A DNA stretch of 15,487 nt from Chromera velia (lineage: Eukaryota; Sar; Chromeraceae). The translations under genes were made by a program, and so were the position numbers. The notes under the pieces were generated by a model, which had not been told where the DNA came from, did no database searches, and was given only the letters and a program-made list of their open reading frames with translations. The DNA lies in assembly GCA_018398765.1 (NCBI GenBank), contig JAHBMJ010000126.1, positions 40,189 through 55,675 on the forward strand, given 5' to 3'. How positions within the stretch are numbered: the stretch's first letter is position 1; every line of letters starts with the position of its first letter. Shown one piece after another: positions 8,379 through 15,487 of the stretch.

Positions 8379-8699
8379 CGTCAGATTTCCTCCTAGATTA
8401 AGAACGTAATCTAGTTGGAGACTTATCGTACCTTACCTCCTTAAGTCTGTCAGTCAGAGTTCACTTCCAAGGACTCCATTCAAGCGATACAGATGGATGA
8501 AGACTGTACGGCATGCTTTTATTTATTTCTGTATTGCAAGTCTATTATTTCTTTCTCTGTATTGTCAGTCTGTCACTTAATTCTCTGAGTGTACTTAGTT
8601 AATGCCGGCCGGGCTTAGTATTGCGAAGTTAGTTTCCCAGTCCCAGTTCTAGCAAGTTTGGCAGGTGATCAAGTCGCCATACAAGCCACAATGTAACGT
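8379..8699 (-). repeat. LTR (5' LTR of the minus-strand element)
   Basis: 321 bp partner of 1806-2126. Element orientation starts at 8699. An AT-rich AATAAATAAAAG-like motif (minus strand, about 8516-8527) could be the TATA or polyadenylation element, but this is a guess. Hairpin at 8393-8414. Four CpG sites of the left copy are TpG/CpA here. Confidence 0.95.
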
Positions 8700-9092
8700 A
8701 GTCGGTTAAAACAGTTTTACAACTAGTTTTGCAATCAGGTATAAATTTTGCTAAATCTTCTCAAACCTGGCGGTCACAAACCGTTTGATTGTAAAAGAGT
8801 TTTATAATTTTATTTAATAAATGCCGATCGAGGTTGGCGATCAACTTACAGATAAAGTATGATCATGACAAGGAAACTTACCATGCAATACCATTTAGGC
8901 ACCATCATAAAAAATATATATAAAAGAGCGATGTTCAATAAATGCCGGTCAATCATGACGATCGAGTACGATTTAGTCAAGGAAACTCATTATGAAATAA
9001 CTTTCAGGCGCTGTTATGAAAAAATATATAAAATAAGAGATACGTCCGGAGAGAGAAACGAAAGGGGGGAAGAGAAGGAAGCAAACAGTGAC
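8700..9092. other. Gene-free flank with diverged direct repeat
   Basis: AT-rich flank. Two related units in direct orientation, 8816-8932 and 8937-9041, share AATAAATGCCG, CAAGGAAACT and AAAATATATA...AAGAG blocks at roughly 70% identity by eye. The open frame across the second unit and the GAAA tract is not convincing as a gene. Confidence 0.6.
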
Positions 9093-9103
9093 AGAAAGAA
9101 AAA

Positions 9104-9143
<40 letters not shown>

Positions 9144-9206
9144 ACAAAAGAAAGAAAAAAAGAAAAAAAGAAAGAAAAAAAGAAAAAAAGAAAGAAAGAA
9201 AGGAGG
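9093..9206. repeat. GAAA tetranucleotide microsatellite
   Basis: About 110 bases of (GAAA)n with A-length interruptions. It accounts for the lysine/glutamate frames on this strand and the phenylalanine/serine frames on the other. Confidence 0.95.
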
Positions 9207-10740
9207 AAACACAGAACAGATAAAGATGATAGAAGACGATAGAAGAGGTGACGGGAGAAAAGACAGAAGAGCGAAAAAGCGAAATGAGGACGGTTATCAG
9301 GATAGCAATTTTTTAAAGGCAGTCCTTGGACAGGGCGGCCGAGTCAGAACTTTTTAGTAAACATACGCAAACAGAAAGATCAAAATTCGGGAGGTAGTCA
9401 GGCAGACAGAATGGGTATCTGGGATGATGAGAAAGCAGTCAAACAGGCAGAGAGGCAGAACTTTGAGCACACCTAGAAAAGAAGACCAAATTAGGAATAC
9501 GGTCCGGCACACAGGCGGCATACCTTGCATGATAGCCAACAGGCAGGTAGGCTGGAACACGTTCAGTCGTGCCGGAAGGAAATGTTAACTTTTGAAGACG
9601 GAAGCAGAATCGGATTGCGACCTCTGAATCTCACAGTTTGTTTATGAAGTGGCATGTAGAGATGTGTACAGCTGAGAGGTCGGATAAGTCTTAGAGGTCG
9701 GAATTAAGAGAAATCGTATGAGAGCGGCAAGATAAGAGAAGTGACATACAAGTGAAGAGATGAGATGTAAGCAAACAGGGTCATTGCGAGAGTAGCCTAT
9801 ATGTCTGTTTGTCTGTCTGCCTGCCTACCTGCCTATACCTACGTCTTTACATGTCTCTCTGCCTTTCTGCTATTCTGCCAGTATCATCCTCTCATTTTGC
9901 CGGTCTGACTATTCTGCCCTTTGGGATATCTGCCTGTCTGCCCGCCTGTTTACCTGCCTGCATGCCCACTTGTTTGCGCTGGGTGATAGCTGGGGCATAA
10001 GAGCAATGAAATGATCGCTGTGGGCAGGAAAAAGCGAGAACCAAACATGAAAGAGAATAAAGTGGGAAGAGGTCATGCATTGAAATCAGAACACTGATTT
10101 GAGCAGACGTTGAGATGAGGGGAAAGTTAGCTGTGGGCACTGAAATTTAATGAGAGCTGACATGAGCGCGAAAGGCTCGGCGAAGAGGCAACGTAAATGA
10201 CAGTGGGAGAGATGTGATGTACGAAGGTGTAATGAGAACAGTGAAACAAAACAAGCAGGGTAGTGGATTGTTATGTGAAAGCACGCGGTGAAATGTCAGA
10301 TCGAGCGGTGATAAGATGAATAGAGATTGATACGTATATACATGTGGAGTGATCGAATACGAGCAGCAGACCTACATGAATGAACATATCAGTGTAGTGA
10401 GCTAGTACAAATACATAATTGTAGGTAGTCGGAGAGCTGTACAATGTATGCAGACAACGAGGATTGATCGTGCAATGACAGAAGCAGGCAGGAAAAAGAG
10501 AATTTTGTTACAGAATGGAGTGCAGTGGGATAAAGCAAACGAATGGGAGGCATTGAAAGGATGCAGTGAGATGAAAGCAATTTAAAAATGAGGCCAGTAT
10601 GAGCAGTAAGTTGCAGACATGGTTCTGGTGGTCGTGGATTTTATATGATTCCAGATCTTTGCAGCAACAAATGAAGTACATGGCTGACAAAACGGCTATA
10701 GCTATTTAATCGGTTTTCATGCCTGGGAGGGCAACTCAGT
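9207..10740. other. Gene-free purine-biased stretch
   Basis: The plus strand is rich in A and G over most of 9,043-10,690, with degenerate CAGGCAGA-like units at about 9388-9556. The opposite-strand equivalent (CTGYCTGC units) is at about 9800-9970, giving a loose inverted arrangement. Frames here are short and repeat-driven. No tRNA or other RNA gene was recognised. Confidence 0.5.
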
Positions 10741-11560
10741 AGCCCTGGCTTGAGCCTTGAGGCCCTGCATGAAATCGTGCATCAACATTGATATACCTCG
10801 AGTTATGCGTGCACAGATAATGGGAACCACCATAATCTCCGAGGCACTAACCCAATTAAGGGTGAGTGTGATTCGTAACTTTTACAATTTTTCATGCATA
10901 CGCGGGATTATAACATACATACAGTTAGATTTCTAATACACGCAGAGACCCATAGCCTTTTTGCCCGCGTGGTGGGGGGGACTCCGGACCCCCGGCTCAT
11001 ATATAGGAATTTCCACAGAAATGGCCAAAACGGTTTCGTCCATACTGCACGATCCACGAGAAGTTACAACTTGCGGTACTACCATTGTATTTCTGTCACT
11101 GAGATGAACAAATTTTTCTAAGTAACTGAGAGAAACTGGTGCATCACGTTGTGGGGGGGGTGGTTTTTATCTTGGTTGACGGGGTGCTTCCCTGGAGGTA
11201 GCACGCCAGTGTTATCCGCACCTCACCTAACGGCTCGAAGGAGCAGGGTACCAAACATGCATGCATATACCAATTAAGAACCTCCTGAAAAATTTGGATC
11301 TTTACCCTAATAGGGTCCGCGGGGGATCGGGCTCTCCCCCCGTTAATGTTTTTTTTTATATTTTGTTAGATTTTTATATGAATTTTACGGTTAGATTGTC
11401 TTTTTCGTACCTTCCATGCTCTGCATGGGCTCTTCGGCGTATACATGCAGATATGCATGCAGATAAGTACATACGTCGGATCCTATTGGGGTAATAAACC
11501 AAAAATTTTGGTGCCTGCGGCGCAAATTGCTCGTTTTATGAGTATATATTGGCAGGGGGG
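10741..11560. other. Gene-free stretch with G-runs
   Basis: No supported gene. Several runs of 6-9 G occur (10973-10980, 11153-11160), with small GC hairpins such as GGGGG/CCCCC around 10976-10995 and 11313-11341. CATGCATG-type words are frequent from 11255 onward. Confidence 0.45.
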
Positions 11561-11800
11561 GCCGGGGGGGGGGCAGGGTGCGCCGCCGCGGAGGGGCTTG
11601 AATGAGTCCGCGGCGCAGCCGCGGACCAAATTGAAGAGCCCCGCGGCGCAGCGGCGGGGCTCAAAGAGCATGCATGGCGGCTTTATACAGGCATGCATAT
11701 TGCATGGTGATGACAAGCTAGTGCATATAATCGGGCCGCGGGGTCCGCGACCCCTGCACCGCGGCGCACGGCCCGCGGGGTGCATGCAACTGCTTTTTTG
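11561..11800. other. Cluster of GC-rich hairpins
   Basis: Perfect 9 bp stem GTCCGCGGC / GCCGCGGAC with a GCA loop (11606-11614 and 11618-11626). 9 bp stem GAGCCCCGC / GCGGGGCTC (11636-11644 and 11654-11662). A branched unit has outer arms GGGCCG / CGGCCC (11733-11738 and 11769-11774) and inner GGGGTC / GACCCC (11740-11745 and 11749-11754). The word CCGCGGCGCA occurs in all three. The long frame spanning it is disfavoured because it is built from these repeats. Confidence 0.7.
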
Positions 11801-12097
11801 TGGCGAACGATGCATGGCGAACAACAGTTCAGGAAAGTTCAGGAACATCAATGATTCTCGACGTCTACGTACTTCAATGATCATCTTTAATCATCGATCT
11901 TCAATTTGTCTTCAGAGAGGCGGACCTCGTCGCGGTTTGTGGTTATTGCACTATACTTCTAATCTCGGTGAAGCTGGGTGAAATTTCATTCAGCAACACC
12001 CAACCCTGACTACTAATCCACATCGGGGGGTTCGATTGTCTCGTTTCAGGTGGACCCTTCTCTGAGTTGAAGACGCACTCAGACAGCAGCAGTGAAT
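11801..12097 (+). other. Upstream region of the SNARE gene
   Basis: Presumed promoter and 5' leader. No clear TATA box near the start codon. CTGACTACTAATC (12006-12018) followed by TCTCGTTTCAG (12039-12049) resembles a branch point plus 3' splice site, so a 5' UTR intron ending at 12049 is possible. An in-frame TGA at 12068-12070 means translation cannot start further upstream within this exon. Confidence 0.4.
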
Positions 12098-13366
12098 ATG
12101 TCCGATCTTGAAGAATTGGGCCGGGCCTTCCCCCGAGCCTCGAAGATGAAAATTGAAATAGAGAGCATGTTTGAGAGCTACGAACTGGGGAAAGATAAGA
12201 GTGTCGCCCTTGAGCAAAGATTAGGGGCGATGGTGAGTGACTTCACGCGTCTGGTGGTGCAGATGGAGGAGTGGATGGTTGGAGTATCTGACCGAAGTCA
12301 GAAAGACGTGTGGAAACGGTCAGTCCACGTGCAGCTATGCTTCTTGCTACTGGATATCAATGAGTGGAGCTGTTTGTGTGTGTGCATTAACGTGTGTGTG
12401 TTTCTGTGTGTGCAGTCGGGTAGGGAAGTTGACAACAGACGCGGAGGCCTACAGAGACTCTCTCGAGCGGCAGATGGGGCACGTGCACAGATCCAGGATT
12501 GAACTTGACAAACGGAAAAGACTTCTAGGGGACACAAAAGGAAGGGTGAGTTAGGGTGAGGAGGGACTGTCCGAATTCGGTTGGGTGCACCCACAACAAA
12601 AAGGACGGGGGTGCGCGAATCTGCAAAAATAAAGGACATGTATCTGTCTCTGACCTTTTCCTGAGCAGTGAGCTCCAGTATTTGTGTTTGCGCAGTAATC
12701 CGTCTGCCATGATCCCGTCTACGCGTTTGACTGAAAGGGCAGGCCTTTCCGCAATTCCAATGTGCCGTCCTTGCTTCCTTGCTTTCTTCCCTCCTCCCGT
12801 CTACCTGCCTTCCTTCGTGTGCACATCTTCCAAATGCTCCCTCAACTTTTCAAATTCAACTCAACCCGTCCACCAGCCCGTCTACCTTCTTTCAATGGTG
12901 TTTTTCTTTTTCCTCTTTGGAATATAGAACTCACTCGGATTATTACTTCATTTCCTGAGATACGGAGAGAATTGTAACAGCAGAGTTCGACCTTTTGCCT
13001 CTGTGTCTGCATGGACACCCACGTGTCTGACTGTCGGTCCGTCTCAATGTGACAAAAAGAAGACGAAAAGAGCAAAAGAGACTGCCGCCTGCCTATCTGT
13101 TCTGTCCGCGTCTGTTTGTCTTCATGCATTTTCGCCGTCTCTTCGGTCGGCCGGCTCGTCTTGTTGTCTGTCTGCGTCTCTGTGTCTGTCTTTGCCTGGT
13201 GTCGCAATATCTGCCTATGTCTGTCATTCTGTCCGTCAGTTCACTGTATTGTGTACCCCCGCGTTTTTCTCTCCCTGCCGGCCTGACTTTGCCTCGGCTC
13301 CTCTCTCCCTCTCTCTCTTCTTCTCCCTCCCTTGCTCCCTCCCTCCGTCCCTCCCCCCCTCCCTCC

Positions 13367-13401
<35 letters not shown>

Positions 13402-13460
13402 TTTTTTCTTTCTTTCTTTTCTTTCTTTCTTTCTTTCTTTCTTTCTTTCGTTCGTTCTTT

Positions 13461-13504
<44 letters not shown>

Positions 13505-13596
13505 CCTCTCTTTCTTTCTCTGTGCGTGTGTGTCTGTGTGTCTATGTGTCTGTCTGTGTCTGTGTCTGTCTCTGTCTCTGTTTCTCTCTCTCTCTT

Positions 13597-13633
<37 letters not shown>

Positions 13634-14428
13634 AAATGTGTCTATGGATGTGTTGTGTGTGTGTGTGTGTGTAAATGTGTCTATGGATGTGTGCATGTGT
13701 GTATGTGTGCATGCGTATGTCTTTCGCTATCGTTCGCCCCCCGTCTCACTCAGTGTGCTCTCCCCTTCCTTTCGTCTTCTCTTCCAATTTGACCTCGTTC
13801 GTGCAGGGTAAGATCGACAATTTGTTGAAGGAGAAGGAGAAGATCCACGAAGCCCACAACATGATTGACCAGATGATCGAGCAGGGCAGGGGGATCGTGG
13901 GGATGATGAGCCAACAGAACTCTATCTTGAGGGTCGGTCGGTCATTCCGTCGGTCTGACAGCTAGATAGGCAACCTGCAGGTACAATGAAGGGAGAATCC
14001 AGGTACGTGCTTGGACTTGTGCCCTCAGGCTTCTGTTGAAGGGTGGCGATGCAGGACCAGACAATGAGAGGGCCTCTCTGCTGCACATTTTATGCTTGTG
14101 GCTGTTGGAATAAGAGGGGGGGGGAGGGACGGAAAGTAAAGGAGACCGCCGGCTTGAAAGGAAAAAAAGACTTCTAGTTCTGTGTGTTCTCAAATATACC
14201 CATTTGCCTTTTTTTTGTCAATGCATGGAACTAAAGCTTTCGATTTGCTCATCTGCGCTGCAGAACGCACGGAGACGTGTATACGACATCGCGAGTGGTG
14301 TCGGTCTGTCCTCATCCCTTGTGGGGGTTCTGGACAGGATGCACGTGAGGGACAAGATGCTTGTCTACGGCTGCATGATTCTCACGCTCATCGTCTTTTA
14401 TGGGGCATATCGGTTTGCAAAGGGGTGA
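12098..14428 (+). CDS. Membrin/GOSR2/Bos1-like Golgi Qb-SNARE
   Basis: Four exons: 12098-12318, 12416-12545, 13807-13932 and 14264-14428. They join to 213 codons plus TGA with consistent phases (2, 0, 0), close to the family length (human GOSR2 is about 212). Membrin is a tail-anchored SNARE in ER-to-Golgi vesicle fusion. Residues 1-117 give a charged helical N-terminal region. Residues ~120-185 form the SNARE helix, whose zero-layer Gln I place at Q154 (SQQNSIL), followed by the family signature RRVYDIASGVGLS at 163-175. Residues ~191-208 are a single hydrophobic anchor, leaving a very short tail RFAKG. All introns are GT-AG. The start is the first ATG after an in-frame TGA. Exon 1 donor (12319) is inferred from phase and homology. 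Gos28/GOSR1 is the nearest alternative, but the short length and DIA-GLS motif favour membrin. Confidence 0.85.
13300..13500 (+). repeat. Polypyrimidine tract with TTTC and TC microsatellites
   Basis: Nearly pure C/T on the coding strand: CCCT runs (13318-13367), (TTTC)n (13368-13470, with two TTCG units) and (TC)n (13475-13500). Mirror-symmetric pyrimidine tracts of this length can form triplex DNA. Here the tract lies upstream of the 3' splice site. Confidence 0.9.
13520..13710 (+). repeat. TG microsatellites with a 22 bp minisatellite
   Basis: TGTC and (TG)n runs (13597-13625, 13652-13672). A unit TAAATGTGTCTATGGATGTG occurs twice, at about 13632 and 13672. Confidence 0.85.
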
Positions 14429-15041
14429 TTGAGGCGTGATTCAAATGTATGATGCTGCTTTACACGCGTGTGTATTAATGATTGTTGATTAACACCGTTT
14501 CCAGTACAGTTCGTATTCTCTCTATCCAGCTCTCTATATCGATCATTTAATCTAGCATTTAATCCAGCTATAAAAAATTGTTTGAAAATTAATATATTGT
14601 GATCGACTGATTATAGAGGTGTTTGATTAACTTGAATGTGGAAGCGAGTCGCCCGGCGATACTGGGCGACCTCTAATAGGACTTCTATAAGACAAAAAGG
14701 TGACAGTGCTCAAAAGCACCATACACTAAATCATGTAACATTATCACCATCACTATATATACGTCATTACTTAATATCGTATATTGACATGTAGGCTGAC
14801 ACTTTCTAGGACACTTTAATTCAAATTCTGAGTTTGAACTTGAATACTAGAATTTCTTAGAGAATTTAAAAGTCTCGTCACGGGGGGGCATTGACTTAAA
14901 GTTTATTCCTAGCATCTGGCCTATACGTCTTTCGTCTCTTACTTCTATCCTGGTTACTGCTCTCGCTGCTAGCTCTCTATCTCATGCGACCTCGTCACTA
15001 GCTAGTCTAGTCAAAAGTTTAAAGAATGATTAATTAGTTAA
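14429..15041. other. 3' flank of the SNARE gene
   Basis: Becomes AT-rich. It presumably holds the 3' UTR, but no canonical AATAAA is evident close to the stop. A 7 bp hairpin GTCGCCC / GGGCGAC (14648-14654 and 14664-14670, loop GGCGATACT) stands out in AT-rich surroundings. No other gene is visible. Confidence 0.45.
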
Positions 15042-15371
15042 TTTGTTGGTGGAATTTACCGTGAAATTTACTTAAGTAAGTTGTTAAACTTGATTGACAC
15101 TTCAAAAATGAAAAATTCTAAATTCTTTTACTATATGGAATGTAAAATTCAATTCTCTGTGGAATTTATACCTCAGTCGGTTCCAACTTTTGAAGGTAAA
15201 TTTTATTTCAATCTTTTAAATTTCAGTGTACTATCTACTCAATTTTATAAGTATAAATTCGATTCAATTTCACTAAATTCCCTTAGAAATTACAATGTCT
15301 GTTTAAGAGTAACAAATGTTTCTCAGTCAACAATTTTAGTTACTGACTTTTCAGTAACTCTGTACCAGTAA
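15042..15371 (+). CDS. Unidentified AT-rich open frame
   Basis: Open from just after TAA 15039-15041 to TAA 15369-15371, 109 sense codons; the first ATG is at 15108-15110 (87 residues). The product is rich in Phe, Tyr, Asn and Ser with alternating hydrophobic residues suggestive of beta strands, ending VTDFSVTLYQ. I do not recognise it. In sequence this AT-rich, an open frame of this length is uncommon by chance. Codon choice is very unlike the GC-rich SNARE exons. It could be an exon, a fragment of a foreign or organelle-derived gene, or chance. Confidence 0.25.
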   Translation, partial: FVGGIYREIYLSKLLNLIDTSKMKNSKFFYYMECKIQFSVEFIPQSVPTFEGKFYFNLLNFSVLSTQFYKYKFDSISLNSLRNYNVCLRVTNVSQSTILVTDFSVTLYQ

Positions 15372-15487
15372 CTTCAGCCTTTTAAAGTTCTTCTACTTCT
15401 TTCTAGTTACAGCAGAAAGAGCTAGCACTCTAGACATGATCGACATGAAGATCTACTTCTTACGCGAAACCTCTGGCAGTTGCCCAG

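Larger units (their letters stand above)
1806..8699 (-). mobile_element. Degenerate Ty3/gypsy chromovirus retrotransposon
   Basis: About 6.9 kb element read on the minus strand. Order 5' to 3': LTR, primer-binding site abutting the LTR, gag (CCHC knuckle), aspartic protease, reverse transcriptase, RNase H, integrase, chromodomain, polypurine tract, LTR. RT before integrase plus a C-terminal chromodomain places it in the Ty3/gypsy chromovirus group. Gag and protease share a frame and pol shares one frame from RT to the end, suggesting an original single gag-pol frame or one closely coupled. It is dead: numerous in-frame stops, one frameshift in protease, and an 816 bp internal duplication with repeat X at the junction. 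No perfect target-site duplication is present: TTGTC (1801-1805) versus TAGTC (8699-8703) is the best match. The two LTRs may therefore come from two joined insertions, or one flank was rearranged. Confidence 0.95.
12546..13806 (+). other. Intron 2 of the SNARE gene
   Basis: 1,261 bases, GTGAGT donor and CGTGCAG acceptor. It is far longer than the other two introns (97 and 331 bases) because of pyrimidine-rich low-complexity sequence in its second half. The long serine/leucine/phenylalanine frames inside it are repeat artefacts. Confidence 0.8.

Noticed and set aside
8973-9357. Lysine/glutamate-rich and phenylalanine-rich frames
   Set aside because: Artefacts of the GAAA tract.
9388-9970. 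CRISPR-like array
   Set aside because: Units are degenerate tetranucleotide repeats without regular spacers, in a eukaryotic sequence.
10741-10860. Possible tRNA-like fold
   Set aside because: No T-loop consensus, acceptor stem or anticodon arm could be assembled.
11445-11981. 178-codon open frame on the plus strand
   Set aside because: Spans GC-rich hairpins, has a competing antisense frame of similar length, and no recognisable domain or gene-like composition.
13003-13811. Long serine/leucine/cysteine-rich open frames
   Set aside because: They are produced by TTTC, TC and TG microsatellites inside intron 2 and occur in all three frames and on the opposite strand.

Overview
Eukaryotic nuclear DNA. 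The evidence is a host gene split by GT-AG introns, a Ty3/gypsy LTR retrotransposon of the chromodomain (chromovirus) type, many microsatellites and long gene-free stretches. Base composition swings from AT-rich to GC-rich over a few hundred bases. The lineage cannot be fixed from this sequence. A protist or algal genome with long introns fits, and nothing looks bacterial.

Layout. 1-720 is a GC-rich stretch with a TG repeat and no convincing gene. 720-1805 is AT-rich and contains a ~313 bp repeat (called X here, 1269-1581). 1806-8699 is a decayed LTR retrotransposon on the minus strand: 5' LTR (8379-8699), PBS, gag with a CCHC knuckle, protease, RT, RNase H, integrase, chromodomain, polypurine tract and 3' LTR (1806-2126). 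It is interrupted by a second, inverted copy of X (5636-5946). X is flanked on both sides by the same 816 bp of protease/RT sequence (4822-5637 and 5949-6764), so the element carries an internal duplication with X at the join. 8700-12097 is gene-free: a diverged direct repeat, a GAAA tract, a purine-biased stretch and a cluster of GC-rich hairpins. 12098-14428 is a four-exon gene for a membrin/GOSR2/Bos1-like Golgi Qb-SNARE of 213 residues. 14429-15487 is mostly AT-rich and holds one unusually long AT-rich open frame of unknown identity.

The most striking pattern is the decay of the retrotransposon. By hand alignment, the two LTRs (15 differences), the two 816 bp copies (25) and the two X copies (4) differ only by transitions, 44 of 44, with no indels outside an AT microsatellite. 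Most in-frame stops can be explained by C-to-T change on one strand or the other. This suggests cytosine-deamination-driven silencing (methylation decay or a RIP-like process). A second notable signal is an 8 bp LTR hairpin kept by paired changes in the two LTRs.
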